Notes: a model not told the origin generated them from the letters alone. 64,000 nucleotides of DNA from Ruminococcaceae bacterium OttesenSCG-928-A16 (GCA_030267215.1 JAJDJP010000004.1:43591-107590); one strand, 5' to 3'; positions 48,209 to 59,098 are shown, counted from the first letter of the stretch. A program made the numbers and translations.

Positions 48209-48240
48209 TTGACAATTGCAGGGGCTTTTGATACTATAAT
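48209..48240 (+). promoter_or_regulatory. Promoter of tRNA-Ala(GGC)
   Basis: TTGACA (48209-48214), then TACTAT at 17 bp or TATAAT at 20 bp; ends 35 nt before the tRNA. Confidence 0.65.
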
Positions 48241-48275
48241 TAAGCGTCTTGTAGGCGCAGTGGTACCCGATATAT

Positions 48276-48351
<76 letters not shown>

Positions 48352-48392
48352 AAGAAAACCGTCTGTATAACACAGGCGGTTTTCTTTTTTTA
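48352..48392 (+). terminator. Terminator of tRNA-Ala(GGC)
   Basis: AAGAAAACCG...CGGTTTTCTT with inner CTGT/ACAG, followed by seven T, starting right after the CCA end. Confidence 0.9.
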
Positions 48393-48565
48393 TGCAAATT
48401 GTCACTTTCTTACAAGTAAAACTTCCACAAAAAAGCCAAGTTTTTTTGTACGTTAACACAGCAGTTAAGGCTGGCATTGTTTTGTTAACCAGTTATAATA
48501 AAGCTAACGCTGCAATTGTGTTGCGGCCTTGGCTTATAAACAAAAGATACTGTGGGAGGCTAACC

Positions 48566-49855
48566 ATGACCGAGCTTATACTGGAAGAGAAGGGGCACGC
48601 TGGCATTACCGGGGCACAGCTTGCAAAGGCCATCAAGCAATCGGTAGCTGGCTGCCAGGGGTTAAAACGGGTGCTGCTGGTTGTGCCCGATTATACCCGC
48701 TACCATTCAAATGCAGGGAATATCGCAAACCTCTATTATCATTTTTTAGAGCCAGGCTGCCATGTAAACCTGCTGGTGGCGTTGGGCACCCATGCAGCAA
48801 TGACGCCGGACGAATGCCGCCACATGTATGGCGATATCCCGTTTGACCGGTTTATTATGCACAACTGGCGCAAAGATACCGTGCACTTGGGCACCGTACC
48901 GGGCAAATTTGTTGCCAAGGTATCCGGTAACCTGCTGGATACCTCCATTGATGTGGAGGTGAGCCGCCATGTTATGCAGGGAGAATACGACCTTGTTTTG
49001 TCTGTTGGGCAGGTGGTGCCGCACGAGATAGTGGGCATGGCCAACCAAAGCAAAAACATATTTGTGGGCTGCGGCGGCTTTTCCATCATTAATTTATCGC
49101 ATATGCTGGGGGCTTTTTACGGCATGGAGCGCATAATGGGCCGGGATAAAACACCGGTGCGCCAAGTGTTCGATTATGCTCAGGAACATTTTTTGAAAAA
49201 GGTGCCGCTGTGCTACGTGCTCACGGTAACAACAGCGCCGGGTGGCAACATTTGTACCCATGGGCTGTATATTGGGCGTGGGCGCAAATATTTCGAGGCC
49301 GCGGTGGCCAAAGCACAGCAAACCAACATGATATTGGTAGACAAACCCTTAAAAAAAGTGGTTGTTTACCTAAACGAAACCGAATTTAGAAGTACCTGGA
49401 TTGGCAACAAAAGCATTTACCGCACCCGCATGGCCATTGCCGATGGTGGCGAGCTTATTGTGTTGGCCCCGGGGGTAGAAAAATTTGGCGAGGATGCGGA
49501 GATAGACCCGCTTATTCGCAAATATGGCTACTGTGGCCGCGAAAAAGTGTTGCAGCTGGTGGAAGAAAACGCAGACCTGCGGGATAGCTTATCGGCGGCG
49601 GCACATCTTATCCATGGCAGTAGCGACGGCCGCTTTTCCATCACCTATTGCACCCAGCACTTAACAAAGCAAGAGGTAGAGAGGGCGCTTTTTGGCTACC
49701 TGCCGTACCAGCAAGCGGCCCGTATGTACAACCCGCAAAAATTGTTAGATGGTTTTAATACACTGCCAAACGGCGACGAAATATATTATATTTCTAAACC
49801 AAGCCTGGGGCTTTGGGCCAGCAAAGATAAGTTTGAGGGTGAGCGAGGGATGTAG
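48566..49855 (+). CDS. LarA-domain (lactate racemase-like) protein
   Basis: 429 residues. N-terminal VLLVVPDYTRYHSNAGNI (LarA PDxTR block), VALGTHAAMTPDECRHMYGD, NQSKNIFVGCGGFSIINLSHMLG and a C-terminal part with ADGGELIVLAPGVEKFGED. The family uses a nickel-pincer cofactor to racemise or epimerise 2-hydroxy acids; the substrate here is unknown and no larB/C/E genes are near. ATG 48566 follows GGGAGG. Confidence 0.75.
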   Translation: MTELILEEKGHAGITGAQLAKAIKQSVAGCQGLKRVLLVVPDYTRYHSNAGNIANLYYHFLEPGCHVNLLVALGTHAAMTPDECRHMYGDIPFDRFIMHNWRKDTVHLGTVPGKFVAKVSGNLLDTSIDVEVSRHVMQGEYDLVLSVGQVVPHEIVGMANQSKNIFVGCGGFSIINLSHMLGAFYGMERIMGRDKTPVRQVFDYAQEHFLKKVPLCYVLTVTTAPGGNICTHGLYIGRGRKYFEAAVAKAQQTNMILVDKPLKKVVVYLNETEFRSTWIGNKSIYRTRMAIADGGELIVLAPGVEKFGEDAEIDPLIRKYGYCGREKVLQLVEENADLRDSLSAAAHLIHGSSDGRFSITYCTQHLTKQEVERALFGYLPYQQAARMYNPQKLLDGFNTLPNGDEIYYISKPSLGLWASKDKFEGERGM

Positions 49856-49924
49856 TGGGCCCGTTTATAAAATAAGGAAGGCAGCATATATTTTGTAAAC
49901 CACAAAAGCGTGGCGGCCTAAAAA

Positions 49925-49954
49925 CTTAACCCCGCCAAAATTGGCGGGGTTAAG
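49925..49954. terminator. Bidirectional terminator between larA-like gene and hcp
   Basis: A perfect 14-bp stem (49925-49938 with 49941-49954), A/T-rich flanks. Convergent genes share it. Confidence 0.85.
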
Positions 49955-49982
49955 TAAAATGTGCTGGCGGCGCTTAAAAGTT

Positions 49983-51611
49983 TTAGCTAAAAAATAGCTC
50001 CATGTCTTTTTCTACGGTATCCGCTTTAGCAATGCCAAATTTTTCTACCAACACATTTGCCACGTTGGGCGAAAGAAACCCCGGCAGTGTGGGGCCTAAG
50101 TGAATGTTTTTAACCCCCAGGGCTAGCAAAGCAAGCAAAACAATTACGGCCTTTTGCTCGTACCAGGCAATGTTATAAATAATGGGCAGGTCGTTAATAT
50201 CATCCAGCCCAAAAACCTCTTTTAGCTTTAGGGCAATAACCACCAAGGAGTACGAATCGTTGCATTGGCCGGCGTCTAGTACGCGCGGAATACCGCCAAT
50301 ATCACCCAGCGGAAGCTTGTTGTAACGGTACTTGGCGCAGCCTGCCGTTAAAATAACGGTATCTTGCGGCAATTTTTCGGCAAATTGTGTGTAATAATCT
50401 CGGCTTGGCATGCGGCCGTCGCAGCCGGCCATTACCACAAATTTTTTAATAGCACCGCTTTTCACGGCGTCAACAACAGTATCGGCCAATTGCAACACCT
50501 GGTTGTGGGCAAAGCCACCCACAATGCTGCCAGTTTCTATTTGCTGCGGGGCAGGCAGCTTTTTTGCCATAGCAATAATGGCACTAAAGTCCTTTTTGCC
50601 ATCGGCGTTTGGTACTATATGTTGGCAACCGGGGTAGCCAGAGGCCCCAGTAGTAAATATGCGGTTTTTTATTTCCTCGTCTTTTGGTGGCACAATGCAG
50701 TTGGTGGTAAATAAAATAGGGCCGTTAAAGGTTTTAAATTCATCCAGTTGCTTCCACCAGGCATTGCCATAGTTGCCCGCAAAGTGTGGGTATTTTTTAA
50801 AAGCGGGGTAATAGTGTGCGGGCAGCATTTCACTATGGGTGTACACGTCTACACCGCTGCCATTGGTTTGCTCCAGTAGCTGTTCAAGGTCGGTTAAATC
50901 GTGGCCAGAAATTAGAATGGCAGGATTGCTGCGCACCCCAATATCCACTGTAGTAATTTCGGGGTTGCCATATTTGGCAGTGTTGGCAGCATCTAACAGT
51001 GCCATAGCGGTTACACCATGTTGCCCGGTTTGTAATGTAAGGGCTACAAGGTCGTCGGCGGTTAGGGTATCGTTTAGTGTAGCAGCCAATGCGGTGTAAA
51101 TAAAGGCGGCTATTTCGGGGTTTTGCTTGCCAAGGTTATAGGCGTGCTGGGCATAGGCGGCCATACCCTTTAGCCCGTAGGTAATCATCTCTCGCAAAGA
51201 GCGCACATCTTCGTTGGCTGTAGCAAGTACACCAACCATGTTTGCTTTTTCAAGCCTCTCTTCATGGGTATGCGCGGTAAATATCATGGCTTCGGTGGGG
51301 TTTGCAATGTTGGTTTTTTGCAGCAGGTCATCCCGCATTTGTAGCATGGTTTTAACTTGTGTTTCTATAGCGTCTTCATCAAAATTTGCGTTGGTAATGG
51401 TCATAAACAAGCTATTCATCATTTGCTGGTTTAGCTGTGGCAGGCTGGTGGCGTCCAGCTTTCCTTCTACAACAATTTGCGAAATGCCTTTCAGCGTGTA
51501 AATCAGCAAATCTTGCAAATTGGCAACCTGTTCGGTTTTGCCGCACACCCCACGCAGGGTACAACCGGTTCCTTTTGCGGTTTCTTGGCATTGGTAACAA
51601 AACATTCCCAT
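49983..51611 (-). CDS. hcp: Hydroxylamine reductase / hybrid cluster protein
   Basis: 542 residues. N-terminal [13 protein letters not shown] with two further Cys binds the [4Fe-4S] cluster of the anaerobe type; later [39 protein letters not shown] and [11 protein letters not shown] supply the hybrid-cluster ligands. It detoxifies NO or hydroxylamine in anaerobes. ATG 51611, GGAGG 6 nt upstream. Confidence 0.96.
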   Translation of the reverse strand: MGMFCYQCQETAKGTGCTLRGVCGKTEQVANLQDLLIYTLKGISQIVVEGKLDATSLPQLNQQMMNSLFMTITNANFDEDAIETQVKTMLQMRDDLLQKTNIANPTEAMIFTAHTHEERLEKANMVGVLATANEDVRSLREMITYGLKGMAAYAQHAYNLGKQNPEIAAFIYTALAATLNDTLTADDLVALTLQTGQHGVTAMALLDAANTAKYGNPEITTVDIGVRSNPAILISGHDLTDLEQLLEQTNGSGVDVYTHSEMLPAHYYPAFKKYPHFAGNYGNAWWKQLDEFKTFNGPILFTTNCIVPPKDEEIKNRIFTTGASGYPGCQHIVPNADGKKDFSAIIAMAKKLPAPQQIETGSIVGGFAHNQVLQLADTVVDAVKSGAIKKFVVMAGCDGRMPSRDYYTQFAEKLPQDTVILTAGCAKYRYNKLPLGDIGGIPRVLDAGQCNDSYSLVVIALKLKEVFGLDDINDLPIIYNIAWYEQKAVIVLLALLALGVKNIHLGPTLPGFLSPNVANVLVEKFGIAKADTVEKDMELFFS

Positions 51612-51930
51612 ACAATACCTCCAAAATTTATTGTTATGCAGGGGCCAGCAAAATGTGCCAGCCCCTTATGCAACAAGTATAACGTTTAGGCAGTTTTAAA
51701 TATGTTGTTTTTACAACGGCGCAACAGGAATATTATGCAAGCATATAAAAAAGCTTGCGGATAAAGGTGTGTTGTGCTCATTTTCTCAAACCAAACCACC
51801 ATTTTTAACTATACGCAACATTATAGCCAGTTTTATTTTGTTATAAGAGAGCGTATTTCCCCTTTACGAAACCACGCCGGAACCGTATAATAGAACTGTT
51901 GCGAAAATTGGCGTATTTTATCGAAAGTGG
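51612..51930. other. Divergent intergenic region hcp/comM
   Basis: 319 nt. Toward comM: TTTACG (51863-51868), 17 bp, TATAAT (51886-51891). Toward hcp: TATACT (on the minus strand at 51681-51676), a palindrome GTTGT-TTTT-ACAAC (51704-51717) just upstream that could bind a redox or NO regulator, and a GGGGC/GCCCC hairpin in the hcp leader (about 51642-51666). Confidence 0.55.
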
Positions 51931-53481
51931 GTGGCGGGTATATTTGCTAAATTGCACAGCCTTGGGGTAACAGCCCTAGATGGGTATGTGGTAACGGTGG
52001 AAGTGGATGTATCGGGCGGGTTGCCGCAGTTTGCCATTGTGGGCCTGCCCGATAATGCGGTGAAAGAAGCGACCGACAGGGTGCGCAGTGCGCTAAAAAA
52101 CCTTGGCTTTAGCTACCCTGCAAGCCGCATAACGGTAAACCTTGCCCCAGCCGATACCCGAAAAACCGGCCCGGTGTACGATTTACCCCTGCTATTGGGG
52201 CTGTTGGTGGCGGGCGAGCAAATACAGCCCATTGCCCCCGATTGTGCTTTTATTGGCGAATTAAGCTTAAACGGAAATGTGCGCCCGGTAAGTGGGGTGT
52301 TGCCCATGGCGCTGGCCTGCCGGCAAGCGGGCATTAACAAGCTTTTTGTGCCACAGGCAAACGCCCAAGAAGCCGCACTGGTAGAAAATTTACAGGTATA
52401 CCCCTTAAACACCGCAAAAGATGCCATTTTGCACCTTGCCGGGCAGCAGCCACTAGCACCGGCCCCTAAAACCAATATATCGCTGCAAGAAGTGGCGGGC
52501 TTAATACCAGATTTACGAGATGTGCGCGGCCAGCTAGAAGCAAGGCGAGCCCTAGAGATTGCTGCGGCCGGCCTGCACAATATTTTAATGGTAGGCGCGC
52601 CCGGCAGTGGCAAAAGCATGCTGGCAAAGCGGCTGCCGGGCATTTTGCCGCCGCTTACCTATGCCGAAGCCATCGAAACCAGCAAAATATATTCGGTGGC
52701 CGGGCTGCTGCAAAAGCAGGGTAACAGCGGTGGGCTGGTAACTACCAGGCCATTCCGCTCGCCGCATCACTCGGTTAGCCCGGCCGGGCTTGCGGGTGGT
52801 GGCAGCCAGCCCAAACCCGGCGAAATAAGCCTTGCCAACAACGGGGTTTTGTTTTTAGATGAACTGCCGGAGTTTATACGGGAATCGTTAGAAGTGTTGC
52901 GCCAGCCGCTGGAAGATGGCGTGGTTACGGTAAGCCGGGTGGCGGGCACGGTAAGTTTCCCCAGCCGGTTTATGCTGGTGGCCGCCATGAACCCTTGCCC
53001 CTGTGGCTATTTTGGCCACCCTACACGGGAATGCCGGTGCAACATGGCCGCTATTGACCGATACCTGCAAAAGGTGAGCGGCCCCTTGCTAGACAGAATT
53101 GACCTGCACGTAGAGGTGCAGCCGGTGGAATACGACGACATAAGCGCCACCCAAGGTGGGGAAGAAAGCGCCGCTGTTTTGCAAAGGGTGCTAACAGCCC
53201 GTGCTTTTGCGGCTGGCCGGGCCGGGCAGCGCCCGTTAGTGCCCAATGCCGCCCTTGTGGGCGAGCGCCTGCGGCAGGACTGTGCCCTTACCCCACGCGC
53301 GGCAACTACCTTAAAAACTGCTTTTCAGCGGCTGGGGCTTTCGGCCCGGGGGTACGATAGAATGCTGCGGGTAAGCCGAACCATTGCAGATTTGGACGGG
53401 GCAGAAGTGATAGATGCCCAGCACGTGGCCGAGGCAGTGCAGTACCGCAACCTGGATAGAAAATATTGGCATTACCGGTAA
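51931..53481 (+). CDS. comM: YifB/ComM family AAA+ ATPase (Mg-chelatase-like)
   Basis: 516 residues. N-terminal Lon-like domain (VDVSGGLPQFAIVGLPDNAVKEA), AAA+ domain with GAPGSGKSM, VTTRPFRSPHHSVSPAGLAGGG, FLDELPEF, and a Cys-rich insert (NPCPCGYFGHPTRECRC). ComM homologues are branch-migration helicases that help integrate transforming DNA. GTG 51931. Confidence 0.93.
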   Translation: MAGIFAKLHSLGVTALDGYVVTVEVDVSGGLPQFAIVGLPDNAVKEATDRVRSALKNLGFSYPASRITVNLAPADTRKTGPVYDLPLLLGLLVAGEQIQPIAPDCAFIGELSLNGNVRPVSGVLPMALACRQAGINKLFVPQANAQEAALVENLQVYPLNTAKDAILHLAGQQPLAPAPKTNISLQEVAGLIPDLRDVRGQLEARRALEIAAAGLHNILMVGAPGSGKSMLAKRLPGILPPLTYAEAIETSKIYSVAGLLQKQGNSGGLVTTRPFRSPHHSVSPAGLAGGGSQPKPGEISLANNGVLFLDELPEFIRESLEVLRQPLEDGVVTVSRVAGTVSFPSRFMLVAAMNPCPCGYFGHPTRECRCNMAAIDRYLQKVSGPLLDRIDLHVEVQPVEYDDISATQGGEESAAVLQRVLTARAFAAGRAGQRPLVPNAALVGERLRQDCALTPRAATTLKTAFQRLGLSARGYDRMLRVSRTIADLDGAEVIDAQHVAEAVQYRNLDRKYWHYR

Positions 53482-53879
53482 AGCAGCGGCTTTTTTGCGG
53501 GCAACAAAAAAATATAAACCTGGTAACAATCTTTTTTAAAAAATGCAACCCCACTTAAAATTCTTTTTATTAAAAGAAGGGTTTTGTGGGGTTGTGTCGT
53601 ATATATCTTATAGGGCAGCAAAACAGATGCACTTGCTGCCTAAAATACAATTGAATTAGGAACGGCGGATGGCCTGCCCAAAGGGGCAAAAGTGTGCGTT
53701 GTTTTTTGGTTAATGGTTTATTGGGGTAAACACACTTTGGCACGCAAAAAGTTGCGGTTTTAAAATAAGGGCATGGTTTTAAAACGTCTCGCCTATAACA
53801 CAAAGATGCTGGGGGCATTTTATTTTTTCGCACACCCAGTGTCTTTTTAATTTGCCCAAAGGGCAGGTAAGGAGAGGCC
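53482..53879. other. Intergenic region comM-dgt
   Basis: 398 nt. Contains the terminator at 53546-53594, a GGCAGCA/TGCTGCC hairpin (about 53614-53641) and a GTGTG...CACAC pairing further on. I see no credible ORF with an SD and no riboswitch I recognise. Confidence 0.5.
53546..53594 (+). terminator. Terminator after comM
   Basis: CAACCCCAC pairs with GTGGGGTTG, with an inner TTCTTTT/AAAAGAA stem; moderate T content. Confidence 0.6.
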
Positions 53880-54878
53880 ATGACAGTAAGAGAACAAACC
53901 GAAGCAATGGAAAAAGCGACGTTATCTTCGGCGGCAACACTAAGCCAAAACAGCAAAGGCCGCCTAGTGCCCGAAGAAGAATGCTTGCTGCGCACCTCTT
54001 TTCAGCGAGACAGAGACCGCATTATTCACTGCAAAGCGTTTCGCCGCTTAAAACAAAAAACCCAGGTGTTTCTTTCGCCAGAGGGCGACCATTACCGCAC
54101 CCGGCTAACCCACACGCTAGAGGTAAGCCAAATAGCCCGCACCATAGCCCGGGCCCTGCGCTTAAACGAAGATTTAACCGAGGCCATTGCCCTTGGGCAC
54201 GACCTTGGCCACACCCCCTTTGGCCACGCCGGAGAACGAGCCCTAAACGCCCTTAACCCAGGCGGCTTTAAACATTACCAGCAAAGCGTGCGGGTGGTGC
54301 AAGTGCTAGAAAAAGACCACGCCGGCTTAAACCTAACCTTTGAAGTGCTAAATGGGCTGGAATGCCACACCACCGGCCAGTGGGCCGATACACCGGAAGG
54401 CCGAATTGTGCGCTTTGCCGACCGCATTGCCTATATTAACCACGATATTGAAGATGCCATTACCGCAGGCGTGCTAAACCCGGCGCAACTACCCAAACAG
54501 GCGGTAGAATGCCTTGGCAGCACCAAATCTCAGCGTATTACCACGCTCATCACTTCGCTGATAGAAAACACCAAAAACGGCGAGCTTACCATGAGCGACG
54601 AGGTGTTTGCCCAGTACAAAAACCTGCGGGCGTTTATGTACTCTACTGTATATGTAGACCCCGTTGCCAAAGCCGAAGAACGAAAAGTGGAAAAAATTGT
54701 GGCCGATATGTATCAGGCTTTTTTAGAAGAACCGAACCGCATGCCGTCTTTTTATATCGAAATAGCCCTGCGCGAAGGCTCTGACCGCGCAGTAACCGAT
54801 TTTATTTCTGGCATGAGCGACGACTATGCCATTAGAACCTATGAGGAACTGTTTGTGCCACGCAAGTGGAGTTTGTGA
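53880..54878 (+). CDS. dgt: dGTP triphosphohydrolase-like HD protein
   Basis: 332 residues. RTSFQRDRDRIIHCKAFRRLKQKTQVF, RLTHTLEVSQIARTIARALRLNE (first His), LGHDLGHTPFGHAGE (HD pair) and FADRIAYINHDIEDA give the full HD metal site. Removes phosphate from dNTPs. AAGGAGAGG upstream. It precedes dnaG-rpoD as in many Clostridia. Confidence 0.93.
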   Translation: MTVREQTEAMEKATLSSAATLSQNSKGRLVPEEECLLRTSFQRDRDRIIHCKAFRRLKQKTQVFLSPEGDHYRTRLTHTLEVSQIARTIARALRLNEDLTEAIALGHDLGHTPFGHAGERALNALNPGGFKHYQQSVRVVQVLEKDHAGLNLTFEVLNGLECHTTGQWADTPEGRIVRFADRIAYINHDIEDAITAGVLNPAQLPKQAVECLGSTKSQRITTLITSLIENTKNGELTMSDEVFAQYKNLRAFMYSTVYVDPVAKAEERKVEKIVADMYQAFLEEPNRMPSFYIEIALREGSDRAVTDFISGMSDDYAIRTYEELFVPRKWSL

Positions 54879-55000
54879 TATAGTCACTAGTCTATCGTCA
54901 TTAGCCCCTGGTTGTATAAAAAAAGAAACTAAAATTGATTTTGTCCCTTGCCCCTTAACTAGCGGCTAGAGACTAAAGTATAACGACTACTTAGGAGGTG
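54879..55000. repeat. Imperfect inverted repeat between dgt and dnaG
   Basis: About 54887-54915 (TAGTCACTAGTCTATCGTCA...) is roughly complementary to about 54958-54991 (...GGCTAGAGACTAAAGTATAACGACTA) around an A/T-rich centre. It resembles a MITE-like or extragenic palindromic unit. No promoter is obvious inside. Confidence 0.35.
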
Positions 55001-55006
55001 TACCGC

Positions 55007-56761
55007 ATGGCAATACCACAAGATTATATCGAGGAGCTTTCGCGGCGCACCGATATTGTGGATTTGATTGGCAGCTATGTAGAGCTAAAACGCGCCGGCC
55101 GCATGGAAAAAGGCCTGTGCCCCTTCCATAACGAAAAAACCCCCTCTTTTTACGTATACCCCGAAACCAACAGCTTTTATTGCTTTGGTTGCGGGGCCGG
55201 GGGTGGGCCCATCAATTTTGTTAAAAGTATCCAGAATTTAGATTATGTGGAATCGGTTAAATTTTTGGCGGCCCGGGTGGGCATGCCCATGCCCGATGAA
55301 GACGATACATTATCCAAACTACGGGGCAGGGTGCTTGGCATTAACCGCGAAACTGCGCGCTTTTATGCCAGCGTGTTAAATACCCAGCAAGGCCTTGCGG
55401 CCCGCAAGTATTTGCGCGGGCGTGCCTTAACCGATGCCACCATACGCCGTTTTGGGCTTGGGTTTGCGCCCGATAGTTTTGGGGCTTTGCTAAACCACCT
55501 GAAAGCGCAGGGCTATACCGAAGCAGAACTGCTGGAAGCCGGCGTTTGCAAGCGCAGCCAAAAAGGCAGCGTGTACGATGCTTTCCGCAACCGAATCATT
55601 TTCCCCATTATAGATTTACGGGGGAATGTAATTGCGTTTGGCGGCCGCATTATGGACGCAAACGGCCCCAAATACCTAAACAGCAGCGATACGCCGGTGT
55701 TTAAAAAAAGCAAGGGGCTATTTGCGCTTAACCTTGCTAAAAAAAGTGTTTCGCGCCGGTTTATATTAGCCGAAGGTTATATGGATGTTATTAGCCTGCA
55801 CCAAGCTGGGTTTGATACTGCCATTGCAACGCTTGGCACCGCCCTTACAGCCGACCAAGCCCGCCTGATAAACGACTACGCTACCGAAGTGGTAATTTGT
55901 TACGATACCGACGAGGCCGGCCAAAAGGCCACCGCCCGTGCTATCGAAATTTTTAAAAATACCAATGTAAAAGTAACCGTGCTTGCCGTAACCGATGCAA
56001 AAGACCCCGATGAATTTATTAAAAAGTTTGGGGCGCAAAAGTTTGAAGAACTTTTAGATGGTTCGCGCAATACCATTGAATATGCACTGCAAAAGGCAAA
56101 GCGCAAGGTAGATACCACCCAGCCAGATGGCAGGGCGGCTTATATACGCGAAGCACTGGATATTTTGGCCGAGCAGGCCCGCCCAGTAGAGCAAGAAATT
56201 TATGCCGGCCGCCTAGCCGAAGAAACCGATGTTTCGAAGGCGACCATTCTTTCGCAGTTAACCACTGTAAACCGCCAGCGGGGCCGCCGCATAAAACGAG
56301 AGCGGGAAAAACGCATGCAAAACGAAGGGGTTGCTGCAAGCATTAGCATCCCCTATGCGGCCGGGGGCGCCAAAGCACTGGGCATTGCCTTTGCCGAGCA
56401 ACAACTGGTGGCTGCCCTGCTTAAAAATGCCGAAGATTTTATTCCGCTGGTGCAGGGGCGAATAACACCAGAGCAGTTTATATCGCCCGACATGCAGGAG
56501 GCCTACGCTGTTATTTTGCAAAAAGCGGCCGCTGGCGCACAGATAGATTTAACAACAATAAGCGAAGATTTACCCGAGAAAACCCTTGCCCTTTTGGGTA
56601 AAGTGTTGGCACAAAATTATGGCATTGGTTTTTCTCGCGAGGACGTGGAACTATTTTTAGAACGCATTGAACAGGCAGACACCCCACCCGCTAAGGTGGC
56701 CGAAATGACCCCCGAAGAACTAGAGGCGCATTTTGCCGCCCTGCGAGACAAAAAGAAGTAA
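55007..56761 (+). CDS. dnaG: DNA primase
   Basis: 584 residues. CHC2 zinc ribbon ([29 protein letters not shown], about 38-66), catalytic core with TOPRIM motifs ([30 protein letters not shown] and [14 protein letters not shown], about 250-320), and a C-terminal DnaB-binding helical domain (about 450-584). ATG 55007 lies 8 nt after GGAGG. Upstream of rpoD in the macromolecular synthesis operon. Confidence 0.97.
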   Translation: MAIPQDYIEELSRRTDIVDLIGSYVELKRAGRMEKGLCPFHNEKTPSFYVYPETNSFYCFGCGAGGGPINFVKSIQNLDYVESVKFLAARVGMPMPDEDDTLSKLRGRVLGINRETARFYASVLNTQQGLAARKYLRGRALTDATIRRFGLGFAPDSFGALLNHLKAQGYTEAELLEAGVCKRSQKGSVYDAFRNRIIFPIIDLRGNVIAFGGRIMDANGPKYLNSSDTPVFKKSKGLFALNLAKKSVSRRFILAEGYMDVISLHQAGFDTAIATLGTALTADQARLINDYATEVVICYDTDEAGQKATARAIEIFKNTNVKVTVLAVTDAKDPDEFIKKFGAQKFEELLDGSRNTIEYALQKAKRKVDTTQPDGRAAYIREALDILAEQARPVEQEIYAGRLAEETDVSKATILSQLTTVNRQRGRRIKREREKRMQNEGVAASISIPYAAGGAKALGIAFAEQQLVAALLKNAEDFIPLVQGRITPEQFISPDMQEAYAVILQKAAAGAQIDLTTISEDLPEKTLALLGKVLAQNYGIGFSREDVELFLERIEQADTPPAKVAEMTPEELEAHFAALRDKKK

Positions 56762-56825
56762 TACCAAAACTTATTTAATAATAGTAGAATATGGCGCAAT
56801 AAATATAGAGGGAGAATTACACACT

Positions 56826-57917
56826 ATGGCAGAAAAGAAAATAACAACCATCAAAGACTTGGTGGAGATGGCGAAAAAGAACGGGAAGGTAACCTCGAAA
56901 GAAATTAATGACGTAATGGAAGAAATTGGCTACGACGTAGAGCAGGTAGACAAGCTTTACGAAACGCTGGATTCTTTAAATATAGAAATTATAGAAGAGC
57001 CGGACGAAGACGCCGAGAAAACCCCGCTTACCGAAAGCACCACCGAAAAATACGAGAGCGAGCTTTCGAATGAAGGGGTTGCCATAGATGACCCCGTTAA
57101 GGTGTATTTAAAAGAAATTGGCCGGGTGCCGCTGCTTACCAGCGAAGAAGAAGTGGCACTTGCTATCCAAATACAAGAGGGCGGCCCGGCGGGAGATATT
57201 GCCAAAAAACGCCTGTCCGAGGCCAACCTGCGGCTGGTGGTTTCTATTGCCAAACGTTATGTAGGCCGTGGCATGCAATTTTTAGATTTGATACAGGAAG
57301 GCAACCTTGGCCTAATTAAAGCGGTAGAAAAGTTTGACTATACCAAAGGGTTTAAATTTTCTACCTACGCCACCTGGTGGATACGCCAGGCCATTACCCG
57401 TGCCATTGCCGACCAAGCCCGCACCATACGCATACCGGTGCACATGGTAGAAACCATTAACAAGGTTAAAAAGGTTAGCAGCCAGCTGCTGCACCGCAAC
57501 GGGCACGAGGCCACCCCCGATGAAATTGCAGAAGAACTGGATATGCCGGTGGAAAAAGTGCGCGAAATTATGCGGGTAGCACAAGAGCCGGTAAGCCTGG
57601 AAACCCCCATTGGCGAGGAAGAAGACAGCCATTTGGGAGATTTTATCCCAGACGAAGATGCGCCGGTGCCTGCCGAGGCTGCCAGCCACACCCTGCTAAA
57701 AGAGCAATTGGCCACCGTGCTTAAAACCCTTACCCTGCGCGAAGAAAAAGTGCTGCGCTTGCGTTTTGGGTTGGAAGATGGCCGCCCGCGTACCCTGGAA
57801 GAGGTGGGTAAAGAGTTCCAGGTAACGCGCGAGCGTATCCGCCAAATAGAGGCAAAAGCCCTGCGCAAGCTGCGCCACCCCAGCCGCAGCAAAAAACTAA
57901 GAGACTTTTTGGACTAA
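56826..57917 (+). CDS. rpoD: Primary sigma factor RpoD
   Basis: 363 residues. Region 1.1 (about 1-60), 1.2 ([22 protein letters not shown]), 2 ([62 protein letters not shown]), 3 and 4 ([50 protein letters not shown]). It recognises the TTGACA-TATAAT promoters listed here. Lacks the long non-conserved region of proteobacterial sigma70, as in Bacillota. Confidence 0.98.
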   Translation: MAEKKITTIKDLVEMAKKNGKVTSKEINDVMEEIGYDVEQVDKLYETLDSLNIEIIEEPDEDAEKTPLTESTTEKYESELSNEGVAIDDPVKVYLKEIGRVPLLTSEEEVALAIQIQEGGPAGDIAKKRLSEANLRLVVSIAKRYVGRGMQFLDLIQEGNLGLIKAVEKFDYTKGFKFSTYATWWIRQAITRAIADQARTIRIPVHMVETINKVKKVSSQLLHRNGHEATPDEIAEELDMPVEKVREIMRVAQEPVSLETPIGEEEDSHLGDFIPDEDAPVPAEAASHTLLKEQLATVLKTLTLREEKVLRLRFGLEDGRPRTLEEVGKEFQVTRERIRQIEAKALRKLRHPSRSKKLRDFLD

Positions 57918-57954
57918 GTTTACCTCTACACGCTTATGTAAAGGAACGATAATT

Positions 57955-58395
57955 TTGCTAACCTTTAACTGGATACAAGGCAAAGAGCCTGCCTTTGCAG
58001 ATGCCGCCAAGGTGCGCATGCAGGTATTTGTTACCGAGCAGGGCTATAGCCCACAAGGAGAGTTAGACGAGCAGGACGAAGCCAGCCTGCATATAATTGG
58101 TTACAACAATGGTGCGCCGGTTTGTACGGCGCGCCTTTTTGTGGATGCCGACAAAGAAAGCTACCACGTTGGGCGGGTGGCGGTGCTGCCCGTTATGCGT
58201 GGGCAGGGGGCAGGCTTGCAGTTAATGCAAAGGGTAGAAGAGAAGGCCAAACAACTGCGTGCAAAGCGGTTGGTGCTTAGTGCCCAGGCCGACAAAACCT
58301 ATTTTTACCACCGTGCAGGTTTTTCGCCCACCGGCGTTACCACGCTGGACGAAGGCCAGCCTCACGCCGAAATGGAGAAGTATTTAGGGAAGTAA
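57955..58395 (+). CDS. GNAT family N-acetyltransferase (ElaA-like)
   Basis: 146 residues from TTG 57955 (AAAGGAACG upstream). RMQVFVTEQGYSPQGELDEQDEASLHIIGY is the ElaA-type N terminus; HVGRVAVLPVMRGQGAGLQLMQRVEE is the acetyl-CoA binding loop; YFYHRAGFSP follows. Substrate unknown. Confidence 0.85.
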   Translation: MLTFNWIQGKEPAFADAAKVRMQVFVTEQGYSPQGELDEQDEASLHIIGYNNGAPVCTARLFVDADKESYHVGRVAVLPVMRGQGAGLQLMQRVEEKAKQLRAKRLVLSAQADKTYFYHRAGFSPTGVTTLDEGQPHAEMEKYLGK

Positions 58396-58574
58396 CACGC
58401 GGCAGTTTTGCACCTGCGGGGCGCAGGGGTGGGATTGGCCTGCGGTACGCTGCCTTTTGGCTTATTTGGGTTAACAAGGTTCTGTTTTAAAAGGTTGGTT
58501 TTGCGCCGCCCACTGCCGTTATATTGACAAAACTGCTGCCACTTGTTACAATTAATAAAATTATAGTAAAAAAG

Positions 58575-58602
58575 TATACTTTAATTGACACAGTAAAGTA
58601 TA
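58575..58602. promoter_or_regulatory. Palindromic operator upstream of the Rrf2 gene
   Basis: TATACTTTA (58575-58583) and TAAAGTATA (58594-58602) are perfect inverted 9-mers 10 bp apart. The spacer contains TTGACA, so binding would occlude the promoter; autoregulation is likely. Confidence 0.7.
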
Positions 58603-58642
58603 GTATAACCATAACCTTGTACAACTTAGTAGGGGAGGACAC

Positions 58643-59062
58643 ATGTATATAACCCAGGAAGCAGATTATGCGGTGCGCATTGTACACTGCCTGGCAAAAT
58701 GCAACATGCGGCGCGATGCCCGCAGCATTAGCGAGGAAGTGCACGTTACGCTTCGGTTTTCTTTAAAAATATTGGGCAAGCTAAGCGCGGCAGGTATTGT
58801 AAAAAGCTTTAAGGGCAACAAAGGCGGGTACGAGCTTGCGCATAGCCCAGCCGATATTACACTGCGCGATGTTTTGGGGGCTGTAGAAGGCCCCTATGTA
58901 ATGTCCCGGTGTATTACCGAGGGCAGCTGCAGTTGTGGCTCTTACGGCACCTGTTCCTTCCAAAAGGCTTTTAGCCGCATTAGCAACAGCATTAACCAGC
59001 AACTACAGGCGGTTAGCTTCCAAAACTTAATGGATGAAGATAAGGCAGTAAGCGCCGGCTAG
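58643..59062 (+). CDS. Rrf2 family transcriptional regulator with Cys cluster
   Basis: 139 residues. Winged helix YITQEADYAVRIVHCLAK...ARSISEEVHVTLRFSLKILGKLSAAGIVKSFKGNKGGYELA, then CITEGSCSCGSYGTCSF (about 93-109), a Cys motif like those holding Fe-S clusters in IscR/NsrR-type sensors. ATG 58643 follows GGGGAGG. Probably a redox or NO sensor; hcp, 7 kb away, would be a natural target, but no shared operator was found. Confidence 0.85.
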   Translation: MYITQEADYAVRIVHCLAKCNMRRDARSISEEVHVTLRFSLKILGKLSAAGIVKSFKGNKGGYELAHSPADITLRDVLGAVEGPYVMSRCITEGSCSCGSYGTCSFQKAFSRISNSINQQLQAVSFQNLMDEDKAVSAG

Positions 59063-59098
59063 TGGTTTGTGCTTAAAACAAGCACACAATTTATTTTG

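Noticed and set aside
53570..53995. Minus-strand open frame of 141 codons overlapping the start of dgt
   Set aside because: No ribosome binding site, low-complexity translation, and it overlaps a sure gene; the gap is better read as non-coding.
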